64,000 nt of DNA from the NCBI RefSeq assembly GCF_005144415.1, contig NZ_SWJE01000019.1, positions 62,001 to 126,000 of the forward strand, read 5' to 3'. Shown one piece after another: positions 52,933 through 62,237 of this stretch. Source of the DNA: Trinickia terrae (GTDB taxonomy: Bacteria > Pseudomonadota > Gammaproteobacteria > Burkholderiales > Burkholderiaceae). The translations under genes were made by a program, and so were the position numbers. Under the pieces are notes generated by a model. That model worked only from the letters and a program-made list of their open reading frames with translations, was not told the DNA's origin and searched no databases. Numbering within the stretch: the first letter of the stretch is position 1; every line of letters begins with the position of its first letter.

Positions 52933-54723
52933 CTACTCCGTAACCGGCGCGGCCGGCGGGTTGGCGTCCACCGGGCCCAGATCGGCCATCAGGCAATCGC
53001 GGCCGGCGAGTTTCGCCTTATAGAGCATGTGGTCCGCGCGCTTGAGAAGCTCGGTGACGCCGCCTGCCGCGTCGGCCGGCGACACAATCGCGATGCCGAA
53101 GCTCGCCGTCATCCGGCAGCGCGCGCCGCCATCGGCGAGCACGACCGCTTCCGCGATGCGCAGCCTCATGCGCTCGGCGAGCGCCACCGCGAGCGGCGCC
53201 GCGGCTACGTTCACGAGCACCGCGAACTCCTCGCCGCCGATGCGGGCGACGATGTCGGACTGCCGCCAGTTCGCGCGGCACAGTTCGCCGATGATGCGCA
53301 GCGCCGCGTCCCCGGCCGCGTGGCCGTGGGTGTCGTTGAGGCGCTTGAAGTGATCGATGTCGAACATGATGAGCGCGATTTGCGAGGCCTGGATGTCGGT
53401 TCGCTGGAGCAGCGCGAGCGCTCGGCTCTCGAACGCGCGGCGATTCAGGAGGCGCGTCAGCGAATCGGTGTCGGCCATGGTGGCGAGCTCCTGGATCAGT
53501 TGCCCGCGCTCGGCTTCGAGCTGCGCGCGCTCGACGCTGTATTTGCGCAGCACGCCGATCGCGTCGAACATCTGGCGGATTTCGGCGCGGCGGGATGTCG
53601 ACGGAATCTCGGTGGTCAGGTCGCCTGCCGCAATCGCGTGAATGGCGCGCGTCGCCCGCACGAAAGGATTGATCACGTCGCGCCGGAACGTGACGGTCAT
53701 CCAGACCAGTGTGGTGAGCAGCAGCAGCACCGCGGTCACGGCGGCGGCCAGCTGGAGCTGCGTGGTTCGATAGTGCCGCTGCAGCTTGCCGTCCGCCTCG
53801 GCGAGCAGCACGTCGCGCAGTTGCGTGATCGAGCGCATGGTCGGCACATAATGCTCGGCGAATTGGCCGGTCGTGACATCGGCGCCGATCGGGCGGCTCG
53901 CCAGTGTCTGAACCTCGGCGACATAGCGCTCGCCTTCACCGAAGTAACGCCATGTCACCGCCGCGAGGGCTTCGGCCGTGACGGCCGGATGATCGAGCAT
54001 GCGCAAGTCGATCAGCGCGCGGAGCTGATCGATGCGGCCTTGCGAGCGGTCGATGCCGAGCTGCTCTTCGCCGGTCAGCTGCCGGTGCGTGGCGAGCGCG
54101 CTCGTGAAGCGCGAGCCGAGCTGCCCGGCCTGCTCGCGCAAATCGGCGGAGAGCTTCGCGATCAGGAGCGTATCGAACACGTCGGGGTCGCCCTTGGTGA
54201 CGACCGACATCTCGGTCACGACGACGGGCAAGAACTCCGGTATCAGCGCGATCATCCGATTGACGGCTTTCTGCACGTCGCCGCGCTCGATGATCGGCAG
54301 CGTCGTCAGGTGGTCGATGTTCTTGCGCGCAGAGGCGAGGTCGCTCTGCAGCTTCACGATCATGTCGGTGTTTTCGGCGCACGCTGGCGAGCGGTCCAGC
54401 GCGAGCTTGTCGAGCAGGCGCGCGATCTGCTGGTCGCTCGTATGGCGGTAGTTTGCGAGCAGCGCCGCGCGCTGCGGCGGGATCGGCACGTTTTCGCCGA
54501 GCACGCCGTTCGTCGGCCCGCGTTCGGCGGAGACCTTCTCCATCGCGAGCAGGGCCTCGCGAAAGGCCGCGAAGCTGCGCATGGCTTCGCTCGCGGCCCG
54601 ATAGGCGAGCCACTGGTGCGCTAGCAGCCAGCAGGACAGCACGAGTATCGGCGCGAGCGCGACGGAAATCCCCACGCGGAAGCGGCTGCCCATCGACATT
54701 CTGGCAAACATGGTTCTCATCAT
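52933..54723 (-). CDS. Diguanylate cyclase with periplasmic sensor (GGEEF)
   Basis: A 596-residue inner-membrane signalling enzyme. The first helix (residues about 16-36) is followed by a 290-residue periplasmic helical domain (EKVSAERGPTNGVLG) of the nitrate/nitrite-sensor style, a second helix near 335-355, a HAMP region, and the GGDEF domain. The active site reads RIGGEEF, and an inhibitory RxxD site (RQSD) precedes it by five residues, so product inhibition by c-di-GMP is expected. It makes c-di-GMP. The gene is convergent with the peptidase. Confidence 0.94.
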   Translation of the reverse strand: MMRTMFARMSMGSRFRVGISVALAPILVLSCWLLAHQWLAYRAASEAMRSFAAFREALLAMEKVSAERGPTNGVLGENVPIPPQRAALLANYRHTSDQQIARLLDKLALDRSPACAENTDMIVKLQSDLASARKNIDHLTTLPIIERGDVQKAVNRMIALIPEFLPVVVTEMSVVTKGDPDVFDTLLIAKLSADLREQAGQLGSRFTSALATHRQLTGEEQLGIDRSQGRIDQLRALIDLRMLDHPAVTAEALAAVTWRYFGEGERYVAEVQTLASRPIGADVTTGQFAEHYVPTMRSITQLRDVLLAEADGKLQRHYRTTQLQLAAAVTAVLLLLTTLVWMTVTFRRDVINPFVRATRAIHAIAAGDLTTEIPSTSRRAEIRQMFDAIGVLRKYSVERAQLEAERGQLIQELATMADTDSLTRLLNRRAFESRALALLQRTDIQASQIALIMFDIDHFKRLNDTHGHAAGDAALRIIGELCRANWRQSDIVARIGGEEFAVLVNVAAAPLAVALAERMRLRIAEAVVLADGGARCRMTASFGIAIVSPADAAGGVTELLKRADHMLYKAKLAGRDCLMADLGPVDANPPAAPVTE

Positions 54724-54964
54724 TGCGGCCCTATGCGCGACGCTCTCTCACTCTAGTTATCGACCGCGGCGGCGCGAGTCTTTACAGCGCGGGCCGCGCC
54801 ATCCCGTCTTTCGGATTCTTACCTCGGCCGAATCGCGCAGCATGCCACATAAAGATTTCGCTTTCGCTGCCGTAAAGAAGGGGGCAATCCGCTTTCACGT
54901 ACGCAAAATGTGCGCCGCGTCCTGACGCCGGCGAGCCTTTCCTCTGAGGCATGAACGGGGTTTC

Positions 54965-56917
54965 ATGATCACTCGCTCAATACGCGGCGCTGGTCTTGGC
55001 GCGAAGCTCGCGCTTATTTCGTGCGCGCTGGTGGCGCTGATCTTCACGGTGTTCACCTGGGTGTTGACGCTCACGGCGGGGCGGCAGGTCAACGACGAAG
55101 TGCTCGCGCGCATGCGCAGCGAAGATAAATCGGTCACCCAGATGATCGCGCTCTACCATGCCGGGCTGACGGCCGAAGTGGATCGCTTCATGTCGCTCTT
55201 TGCGAGCTTCCTGCCCGGCCCGTATGCGCTCGACGAGTCGCAGAAGGTTGACATCGCCGGCGTGGCGACGCCGTCCTTCCTCGTCGCCGGTAAGGCGGTC
55301 AACCTCGATTTCACGGTCCCCGACCAATTCTTCGAGCGCAGCGGCGCGATCTCGACCGTGTTCGCCCGCACGGGCGACGACTTCGTGCGCGTGACGACGT
55401 CGCTGAGAAAGCAGGACGGCTCGCGTGCGATCGGCACGCTCCTGGACCGCAAGTCCCCCGCCTACGCGTCGCTGATGGCGGGCAAGGTCTTCAGCGGTCT
55501 CGCGACGCTGTTCGGCAAGCGGTACATCACGCAATACAAGCCGGTGACCGACGCGAGCGGGAAGCTGGTCGGCGCACTGTTCGTGGGCGTCGACGTGAGC
55601 AAGGAAATCGCGGCGGTGCAGGACGTGATCCGCCAGCTCAAGATCGGCGCGAGCGGCTACTACTTCGTGATCGATGCATCGCAGGGGCCGAATCGCGGCA
55701 AGTTCATCGTGCATCCCGGCGCGGAGGGGCAGAGCGCGGACGAGGCAAATGGGCCCTGGCAGCAGATGCTGCAGGCGCGCGAGGGCGACCTGGAATTCAC
55801 GTCGACCGATCATGCGCGTAGCGAGACCGAGGAAACCAGCAAGCGGGCGATCTTCGCGATGGCGCCCGAATGGCAGTGGCTCGTCGGCGGGATCGCGTAT
55901 CGCGACGAGCTGATGGCGGACATGCACGCGACCCGCAATCGCTTCATGCTGGTCGGGCTGCTGCTGGCCATCGCATTCGCGGTGCTGTTCGTGCTTATGA
56001 TGCGCTCGCTCGTGACGCGCCCGCTGGAAGCGGCGGCGAAGGCGTCGGAGGGATTCGCGGCGGGCGACCTGAGCGCGCGCACGGGCAGCGGACGGCGCGA
56101 CGAGATCGGCCGGGTCATGCAGGCGATCGACGGAATCGGCGAGGGGCTGGCCAAGATCGTGGGGCAGGTGCGCGGCGCCTCGTCGGAGATGAGCGGCAGC
56201 ACGGAGCGGATCGCCGCGGGCAGCGGCGACATCCAGGAGCGCATCGCGAGCCAGGCGCAAAGCCTCGCGCATGCGGCGACAAGCATGGAGACGCTGACGT
56301 CGACCGTGCAGCAGAGCGCGCAAAAGGCCGTGGAGGCCAACACGCTCGTCGAGACCGCCGCGCAGGCGGCGGTGGACGGCGGCTCGGCGGTGGAACGCGT
56401 CGTCTCGACGATGGGCGGAATCAGCGCGTCGGCGCGCAAGATCTCCGACATCACGGGCGTGATCGAAGGCATTGCGTTCCAGACCAACATCCTGGCGCTG
56501 AACGCGGCCGTCGAAGCGGCGCGCGCGGGCGAGCACGGCCGGGGCTTCGCGGTCGTCGCGAGCGAAGTGCGGGCGCTTGCGCAGCGCTCGGCCGCGGCGG
56601 TGAAAGAGATCGAGACGCTGATCGCCGATTCGGTCGGCAAGGCCGAAGAGGGTTCGCGGATCGCGGGCGAAGCGCATTCGACGATGCGCGGCATCGTCGA
56701 GCGCGTCGAGCAGGTGCGCTCGATCATGGCCGACATTGGCGTGGCGTCGAGCGAGCAATCTAACGGCATCGCCCAGGCGAACCGCGCCGTGACGGGTATC
56801 GGCGAGGCGATGCAGCAGAACGTCGACATCGTCGGCCAGGCGCGGCAGGAGGCGATGGAGCTGCGCGATCAGGCCGCCCGGCTGGCGCAGGCGGTGAGCC
56901 GGTTCCGCGTGGAGTAG
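54965..56917 (+). CDS. Methyl-accepting chemotaxis protein with Cache sensor (650 aa)
   Basis: Inner-membrane chemoreceptor. The first transmembrane helix (ALVALIFTVFTWVLTLT) precedes a large Cache-type periplasmic domain (residues about 45-315, including DFVRVTTSLRKQDGSRAIGT, TQYKPVTDASGKLVGALFVG and GASGYYFVIDASQGPNRGKF). The second helix is near 325-345, then HAMP and the signalling hairpin with [20 protein letters not shown]. It ends RFRVE and lacks the CheR-binding pentapeptide. It is divergent from the diguanylate cyclase. Confidence 0.95.
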   Translation: MITRSIRGAGLGAKLALISCALVALIFTVFTWVLTLTAGRQVNDEVLARMRSEDKSVTQMIALYHAGLTAEVDRFMSLFASFLPGPYALDESQKVDIAGVATPSFLVAGKAVNLDFTVPDQFFERSGAISTVFARTGDDFVRVTTSLRKQDGSRAIGTLLDRKSPAYASLMAGKVFSGLATLFGKRYITQYKPVTDASGKLVGALFVGVDVSKEIAAVQDVIRQLKIGASGYYFVIDASQGPNRGKFIVHPGAEGQSADEANGPWQQMLQAREGDLEFTSTDHARSETEETSKRAIFAMAPEWQWLVGGIAYRDELMADMHATRNRFMLVGLLLAIAFAVLFVLMMRSLVTRPLEAAAKASEGFAAGDLSARTGSGRRDEIGRVMQAIDGIGEGLAKIVGQVRGASSEMSGSTERIAAGSGDIQERIASQAQSLAHAATSMETLTSTVQQSAQKAVEANTLVETAAQAAVDGGSAVERVVSTMGGISASARKISDITGVIEGIAFQTNILALNAAVEAARAGEHGRGFAVVASEVRALAQRSAAAVKEIETLIADSVGKAEEGSRIAGEAHSTMRGIVERVEQVRSIMADIGVASSEQSNGIAQANRAVTGIGEAMQQNVDIVGQARQEAMELRDQAARLAQAVSRFRVE

Positions 56918-56943
56918 GGCGGGGGCGGTTCGGCCCGCGCCGC

Positions 56944-58908
56944 TCAGCCTGCGCGAAGCATCGAAGCCAGCGTGCGCTCGTGATGGCCCAGGGCCGCCCT
57001 GTACATCGCGATATGCTCCGCCAGCAGCTCCGGGTCCGCCAGCGGATTCGCGTCGTGCTCATTGGCCGTCGCGTCGTATTCCTCATCGAACAAGTGGACG
57101 CCGCTCGTCCCGTTCGTCTTGACCGCTTCGCTCTCGTTGCGCGCATCGGCGAGCGTTTTGATGTGCAGGTCCGCGATGCCGTCGATGGTTTTCATGTCCT
57201 TGACGGCGCGCAGCGCGAACAGCGCGGAGCCGGTCGCCGGCTGGATGGCGGAGACGTCGAGACGGGTCAGGCGGAGCTTGCCTTGGCTAGACGGATCGCT
57301 CTCGTCCAGCCGCTCGCCGAGCAGACCCGCAAGGCTTTTCCAATCCTCTTCCGACATCGGCGACCCCGCGCCGTGCAGCACCGCGAGCGAGACATGCGCG
57401 GGGTTGTCCCGGTCGTGGCGCGCGGAAAGCGCGACATGGTGGCCGTCCAAATCGAGCATCGCATGCCAACCGCCGCCGTTGCGCATCCCTTCGGCGAGCG
57501 CTTCCGACACGCTGTCCACGGCGCCGCTCTCGCGCTTCGCGAGCTGCGCGACGTCGATCTTGTGCGCGGACAGCCGCATCTGCGGATCGAGCGCGTTCAC
57601 GCCCGCGACGAGCAGGTCCGTGAATTCGGCATCGCGTGACGGCGGCGGAGCCGCTTTTCCTTTGCGGGCGCGATGCAGGTCGAGCACATACGACGCCATG
57701 GCGTCCAGCCTCGCGGCGAGCCGGTCTCGGCGCGCCGCGAGCAGCTGCGGCGCCGCCGCGGCTTCGAGACGGCTGAGCGCGCGCTCGTAAAGATGGATGC
57801 GCTTCGTCGCGTACGAGTGGCTGGACTCGTATGGCAGGCCGAAAGACGGCCGATGCTTGCCAAGACGCGCTTCCTGGCGCGCGGCAAGCGTCTCGCCTTT
57901 TTTGTTGACGGGCGCCTCGGCGAGCTTGGGCCGGGCCGCGAGCAGCGACTGCATATTCGACTCGAGCGTCATGTGCTTGAAAAAGCGCGCGCCGAGCAGC
58001 GAGTTGTCGGCGACGGCTCTCGCCGCGAACGGCCCCGGCCACTGTGCCGTGCCGGCGAGCACCTGCTCGTGCAGGCTGGCGATGTCGGGCTCGCCGGGCA
58101 TGTCGCGCATGGCCGCTAGGGCGAAGATGGCGCCGCCTTCGTTGCTCTTCTGGACGCCGGTATTCAGGCAGTTGATCACAACCCTGGCGTCGCCTGGCTT
58201 GCCGTCGCGCTTGAGCGCGGCGTTCATGTGCGCACCGAGCGCCATGGCGAGCCGCCCCCAATCCTGCGGGGTGAAATTGCCGGTCGTGCTGTCCACCACG
58301 ACTGCCGATACATGCATCGGCCGCTCCGGATCATGCCGAGCGGACAACGCGACTTCATGTCCGTCCATGCTGACGATCGCATGCCAGCTGCCGCCGGTTT
58401 GCATGCCGGTCACGGCGCGTTTCGCGAGATCGCCGGCCCCGGCTGCCTTCCCGGCGGAAAGCGCCTTGTAGTCGACTCGATGCGCGCTCAGGTTCAGCGC
58501 GGCATCGCGCTCGTTTTCCACGGCGACGAGCAAATCCAGGAATTGCGCGTCGCGCGCCGGGACCATTTCGCGCTTCTCGGCGTGGGCGGTGCGCAATTGC
58601 GCCAGATAGCCCTTCATTTCGCCGATGCGGCCGACGATGTCGGGCTCGTTTGCAACTGCGTCAGCGACGGGGCCTGCGGCACGCTCGGGCGCCGACGCGG
58701 ACGCCGGCACGGACGCCGGCACGGGCGCTGCACGGCGCGCGGGAACGGCGCCAGCCGAGCGCCGCGTCGAGAGGCCCGGCACGCCGAGCGCCGGACGCCG
58801 GCTCGTGCTGCTCGTGGATTCGTCGCGGGGCGCTTGCGCTGTCCGGTTGTCGATGTCGGCGGCTGGCGTAGCGCTGTGAGTGGGCGATAGCGAGCGAATG
58901 TGGACCAC
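56944..58908 (-). CDS. Tandem YopJ-family (C55)-like protein, degenerate active sites
   Basis: A 654-residue protein from a GTG with GGAGG 7 bp upstream. Residues 1-85 are Ser/Thr/Pro/Ala-rich and unstructured, as in type III secretion signals. Residues about 95-375 resemble a YopJ/AvrA acetyltransferase: HEVALSAR (His184), VSAVVVDS (Asp206), QKSNEGGAIFALAAMRDM and later FFKHMTLESN, VNKKGETLAARQ. Residues about 390-590 repeat the core (HHVALSAR, His490; ATGSALFALRAVKDM). The position of the catalytic Cys is Gly259 in repeat 1 and Ser561 in repeat 2; the acidic position is Asp206 and His512. Host of secretion is not in the window. The match is from memory of the family. Confidence 0.6.
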   Translation of the reverse strand: MVHIRSLSPTHSATPAADIDNRTAQAPRDESTSSTSRRPALGVPGLSTRRSAGAVPARRAAPVPASVPASASAPERAAGPVADAVANEPDIVGRIGEMKGYLAQLRTAHAEKREMVPARDAQFLDLLVAVENERDAALNLSAHRVDYKALSAGKAAGAGDLAKRAVTGMQTGGSWHAIVSMDGHEVALSARHDPERPMHVSAVVVDSTTGNFTPQDWGRLAMALGAHMNAALKRDGKPGDARVVINCLNTGVQKSNEGGAIFALAAMRDMPGEPDIASLHEQVLAGTAQWPGPFAARAVADNSLLGARFFKHMTLESNMQSLLAARPKLAEAPVNKKGETLAARQEARLGKHRPSFGLPYESSHSYATKRIHLYERALSRLEAAAAPQLLAARRDRLAARLDAMASYVLDLHRARKGKAAPPPSRDAEFTDLLVAGVNALDPQMRLSAHKIDVAQLAKRESGAVDSVSEALAEGMRNGGGWHAMLDLDGHHVALSARHDRDNPAHVSLAVLHGAGSPMSEEDWKSLAGLLGERLDESDPSSQGKLRLTRLDVSAIQPATGSALFALRAVKDMKTIDGIADLHIKTLADARNESEAVKTNGTSGVHLFDEEYDATANEHDANPLADPELLAEHIAMYRAALGHHERTLASMLRAG

Positions 58909-58982
58909 GATGGGACCTCCGGTGGGTGATTGGATGACCGGAGAGTTGACCCGATGCGCGCTCCAATTTCCTATCGTCGCGG

Positions 58983-59006
58983 CGAAAGACCGGCGAGCCC
59001 GGCGAA
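58983..59006 (-). promoter_or_regulatory. hrpII-box-like element
   Basis: On the minus strand TTCG-N16-TTCG, about 75 bp before the GTG of the YopJ-like gene and between it and the slipin gene. This equals the hrpII box recognised by HrpB-type regulators of type III secretion in Ralstonia and Burkholderia relatives. A second overlapping TTCG pair has 15 bases between. No convincing -10 element was found at the expected spacing, and the motif is short in GC-rich DNA. Confidence 0.4.
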
Positions 59007-59012
59007 TCCCCG

Positions 59013-59786
59013 CTACGGCTGCGAAGCCGGGCCGCCGCGATTGATCAACGCGTTGAGCAGTTCGATGGGAAGCGGGAAGACGATCGTCGAGTTCTTGTCG
59101 GCGGCGATCGTGGTCAGCGTCTGCAGATAGCGCAGCTGCATCGCCTGTGGCTGCTGCGAGATTATCTGCGCCGCCTGCAGCAGCTTCTGCGAGGCCTGCA
59201 ATTCGCCTTCCGCATGGATGATCTTCGCCCGCCGCTCGCGCTCGGCCTCGGCTTGCCGCGCGATCGCGCGGATCATCGTCTCGTTGATGTCGACATGCTT
59301 GATCTCGACGTTCGACACCTTGATGCCCCACGCATCGGTCTGCGCGTCGAGCACCTTCTGGATGTCCGCGTTCAATTGCTCGCGCTCGGCCAGCAGTTCG
59401 TCGAGCTCGTGCTTGCCGAGCACCGCGCGCAGCGTCGTCTGCGAGAGCTGGCTCGTCGCTTCGAAGAACCGCGCGACCTGGATCACGGCTTTCTCCGGAT
59501 CGACGACGCGGAAGTACACGACCGCATTGACCTTGACCGAGACGTTGTCGCGCGTGATGACGTCCTGCGGCGGCACGTCGAACACGACGGTGCGCAGATC
59601 GATGCGCACGACTTGCTGCACGATCGGGATGATCAGCACGAGCCCCGGCCCTTTGACCTTCCAGAACCGTCCGAGCATGAACACGACGCCGCGCTCGTAT
59701 TCGCGAAAGATGCGGATCGACGATGCGATCAGGATGAGCAGGAATAGAAAGAGGATGCTGCTGAAGCCGAACGTGAAGCCGATCAT
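59013..59786 (-). CDS. SPFH/slipin (stomatin-like) membrane protein
   Basis: A 257-residue SPFH-domain protein. An N-terminal hydrophobic segment ([16 protein letters not shown]) anchors it, followed by [40 protein letters not shown] and a long helical stretch [24 protein letters not shown] proteins form membrane microdomain rings and often partner an NfeD protease. The start (ATGA) overlaps the NfeD stop, so they are coupled. An upstream in-frame extension is rejected. Confidence 0.93.
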   Translation of the reverse strand: MIGFTFGFSSILFLFLLILIASSIRIFREYERGVVFMLGRFWKVKGPGLVLIIPIVQQVVRIDLRTVVFDVPPQDVITRDNVSVKVNAVVYFRVVDPEKAVIQVARFFEATSQLSQTTLRAVLGKHELDELLAEREQLNADIQKVLDAQTDAWGIKVSNVEIKHVDINETMIRAIARQAEAERERRAKIIHAEGELQASQKLLQAAQIISQQPQAMQLRYLQTLTTIAADKNSTIVFPLPIELLNALINRGGPASQP

Positions 59787-61264
59787 GGTGTGTCCCTCTG
59801 TTGTTGTGATTCGACCATTGGCACGACAATCAACGTGAGCCCGCGGCGGCTCGTCACGCGCACGCGGCGGCCCGCGGCGAGCGGCTCGCTTCCCGACACC
59901 CGCCAGCGCTCGCCGTGCACGCGCGCCCAGCCGACGTTCTCGCCGACTGGGGCGCCGCCGCCCGGCCGCAGGCCTTCGTCGATGATCTCGCCGACGCTGC
60001 CGACCATCGCTTCGCTCCCCGTCACGACCGGCCGCCGCCGCGCCCGCACGGCCACGCTCGACACCGCGAAGATGAAGAGCGCGCTGGCGGCGGTCAGCGC
60101 CGCGATCATCGGCAACGGGATGCCATAGCCGGGCACGTCGGTGTCGATCAGCATCAGCGCGCCCACCGCGAACGCGACGATCCCGCCGAAGCCGAGCGTG
60201 CCGAAGGTCGGCAGGAACGACTCGGCGATCAGGAACGCGATGCCGAGAAAGATCAGCGCGAGCCCCGTGTAGTTGATCGGCAGCAATTGCAGCGCGAACA
60301 GGCCGATCAGGAGCGCGATCGCGCCCGCCACGCCGGGCAGCACGAAGCCGGGATTCGCGAACTCGAAGAAAAGGCCGTACATGCCGATCGTGAGCAGGAT
60401 CAGCGCGACGTTCGGATCGGTGACGACGGCGAGGAAGTGGCTGCGCCAGTCGGGCTCGAGCGTCACGACCGGCGCGCCGGCGGTGGCGAGACGGTGGGCG
60501 CCGCTCGAGGTTTCGACGCTGCGGCCGTCGAGCTTCGCGAGCAGATCGGGGACGTCGCGCGCCGTAAGGTCGACGACGTGCTGGTCGAGCGCGTCGTTCG
60601 CCGACAGGCTCACCGCTTCGCGCACGGCCCGCACGGCCCAGTCGGCGTTGCGTCCGCGCAGTTGCGCGAGGCCGCGGATGTAGGCCTCGGCGTCGTGGAT
60701 CTGTTTGCGGATCTCGGTCGATTCGGAGTCGGTTCCGGAGGGGAGCGAGGCCGCCTTGTCGCTCGATGCGCTCTGCGCGCTCTTGTCGTTGTTCTTGCCG
60801 CCTTGCCCGCCGCTCAAAGGCTGGGGCGGGCTTCCCGGTCCGCCGCCGCCACCGCCGATGCCGAGCTGCACCGGCGTCGCCGCGCCGAGATTGGTGCCGG
60901 GGGCCATCGCGGCGATGTGGCTCGAATAGACGATGTAGGTGCCGGCGCTGGCCGCCCGCGCGCCGCTCGGGCTGATGAACGCGGCCACCGGCACCGGCGA
61001 GGCGAGGATCGCCTTGATGATCTGGCGCATCGAGGTGTCGAGGCCGCCGGGCGTGTCGAGCTGGATGATCGCGAGCTGGGCGCCGTCGCGCTCGGCGCGC
61101 GCGAGACCGCGCGTGATGAAGTCGGCGCTGGCCGGGCCGATCGCGCCCGCGATGGGCAGCACCAGGACCTCGGCGGGACGGGCCGCCGCGGCCGTGCAGG
61201 GAAGCGCCAGGCAAAGGGTTGCTGCGAAGACCGACGCGATCCGAAGCAAGAGGGGCGTTTTCAT
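59783..61264 (-). CDS. NfeD-family membrane serine protease
   Basis: A 493-residue membrane protein with a signal peptide ([18 protein letters not shown]). The ClpP-like protease domain shows [20 protein letters not shown] and the catalytic Ser region [21 protein letters not shown] Gly/Ser-rich linker ([11 protein letters not shown]) precedes several membrane helices. A C-terminal OB-fold NfeD domain ends it ([11 protein letters not shown]..., [15 protein letters not shown]). The long NfeD form normally works with the stomatin-like protein encoded next to it. Confidence 0.94.
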   Translation of the reverse strand: MKTPLLLRIASVFAATLCLALPCTAAAARPAEVLVLPIAGAIGPASADFITRGLARAERDGAQLAIIQLDTPGGLDTSMRQIIKAILASPVPVAAFISPSGARAASAGTYIVYSSHIAAMAPGTNLGAATPVQLGIGGGGGGPGSPPQPLSGGQGGKNNDKSAQSASSDKAASLPSGTDSESTEIRKQIHDAEAYIRGLAQLRGRNADWAVRAVREAVSLSANDALDQHVVDLTARDVPDLLAKLDGRSVETSSGAHRLATAGAPVVTLEPDWRSHFLAVVTDPNVALILLTIGMYGLFFEFANPGFVLPGVAGAIALLIGLFALQLLPINYTGLALIFLGIAFLIAESFLPTFGTLGFGGIVAFAVGALMLIDTDVPGYGIPLPMIAALTAASALFIFAVSSVAVRARRRPVVTGSEAMVGSVGEIIDEGLRPGGGAPVGENVGWARVHGERWRVSGSEPLAAGRRVRVTSRRGLTLIVVPMVESQQQRDTP

Positions 61265-61416
61265 CGTTTTCGGCGGCGCCTGGGCGCGCCGTCGCCGGCT
61301 CGTAATGCAAAAAAGGCTTAAAAAGCGGCCTGATGCTTACAGCTTAGGCGATTCCTGCAAAGGCGTAAGTGCTCGGAAACACGGCGAAAACACGGCTAAT
61401 GCGACCCAGCGCTCAG

Positions 61417-61458
61417 AAAATCGAGCGCCCCGTGAGCGTCGTGAGCCACTCCGGCGCG
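61417..61458 (-). pseudogene. Decayed second copy of the glutaminase 3' end
   Basis: On the minus strand this stretch reads PEWLTTLTGRSIF followed by a stop, matching the C-terminus of the intact glutaminase (LEWLTSLTGQSIF). The two DNA copies agree at roughly 70% over 40 bases. Nothing upstream continues it. Together with the intact end at 62238 it brackets the cupin gene as diverged direct repeats. Confidence 0.6.
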
Positions 61459-61548
61459 AGCCCGCCGACGCTCGGTCAAAATAAACCACATCGAGCCGGA
61501 TGATGCGGTTTTCGTCCAGGCACGTGTGGTTGGTAGCCGCGGAGGGCT

Positions 61549-61971
61549 CTACGTTGCCAAGTTGATGACCCGCATGATACCGACGACGCTATCGCTCCGG
61601 TTCTCTGTCGTTTCCGGCATGCCCTTCCTGCATGACCATACGTCGTTGGCCTTCGCGACCCACTGCCCCATCCCCTGGTCGATTACCAACTCGCCCTCCA
61701 GGCACTGGCAAACCATGTCATTCGCCATGGCTGTGTTCGCGAACTTCGATTTGGGCTGGAACACAACGTCCACCATCGACAGCGCCTTGTAAGCAGAGAT
61801 TTCCGATGCCCGCTTCGAGAGCTCGACGCGCCTGACGCCGGGCGCGATTTGCTTGCCTTCGTCAGCGTGGTAGCGCTGTGCGGCGGCGGCGGTGGGCAAC
61901 AATAGAGCAGGCGACGCAACGGCGGCCGCCAAGCCAAAGACCAACACTGACCGACGATTCACACTGTCCAT
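61549..61971 (-). CDS. Secreted cupin-like protein
   Basis: A 140-residue protein with a twin-arginine-like or Sec signal (NRRSVLVFGLAAAVASPALL). The mature part is a single small cupin: MVDVVFQPKSKFANTAMAND, then MVCQCLEGELVIDQG, VAKANDVWSCRKGMPE and VGIMRVINLA. The usual metal-binding His residues of the first cupin motif are absent. It is probably periplasmic. Function unknown. Confidence 0.75.
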   Translation of the reverse strand: MDSVNRRSVLVFGLAAAVASPALLLPTAAAAQRYHADEGKQIAPGVRRVELSKRASEISAYKALSMVDVVFQPKSKFANTAMANDMVCQCLEGELVIDQGMGQWVAKANDVWSCRKGMPETTENRSDSVVGIMRVINLAT

Positions 61972-62237
61972 GATTCACTCCTTTTACCTTGAGTTCACGG
62001 CCCGTACGTCAAGAAGGATTGCTTGGCCGCTTACTTTGCCGTGAGTCCGCGATCAACCGGGGGTCTCATTTGTTGATGATAGGTCTCAGGCAGAAGGGGC
62101 AATGGCCGAGCTGCACTCCATAGCCGCCATCCAGGTGAAGGACTGCTCCGAGTCGGGGCCTGCCGGACGAAAAATTCGGCATCGGCCACGCTTGTACTCG
62201 AAAGAAACAAACCGTGAAGTTACCCGCATCGGCGGTA

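Noticed and set aside
58909-59829. In-frame extension of the YopJ-like protein to 961 residues
   Set aside because: The extension overlaps the slipin gene in another frame; the GTG at 58908 has a good ribosome-binding site.
59787-61310. Fusion frame of the slipin with NfeD shadow sequence
   Set aside because: The NfeD gene occupies this region in a different frame; slipin begins at 59786 with coupling to its stop.
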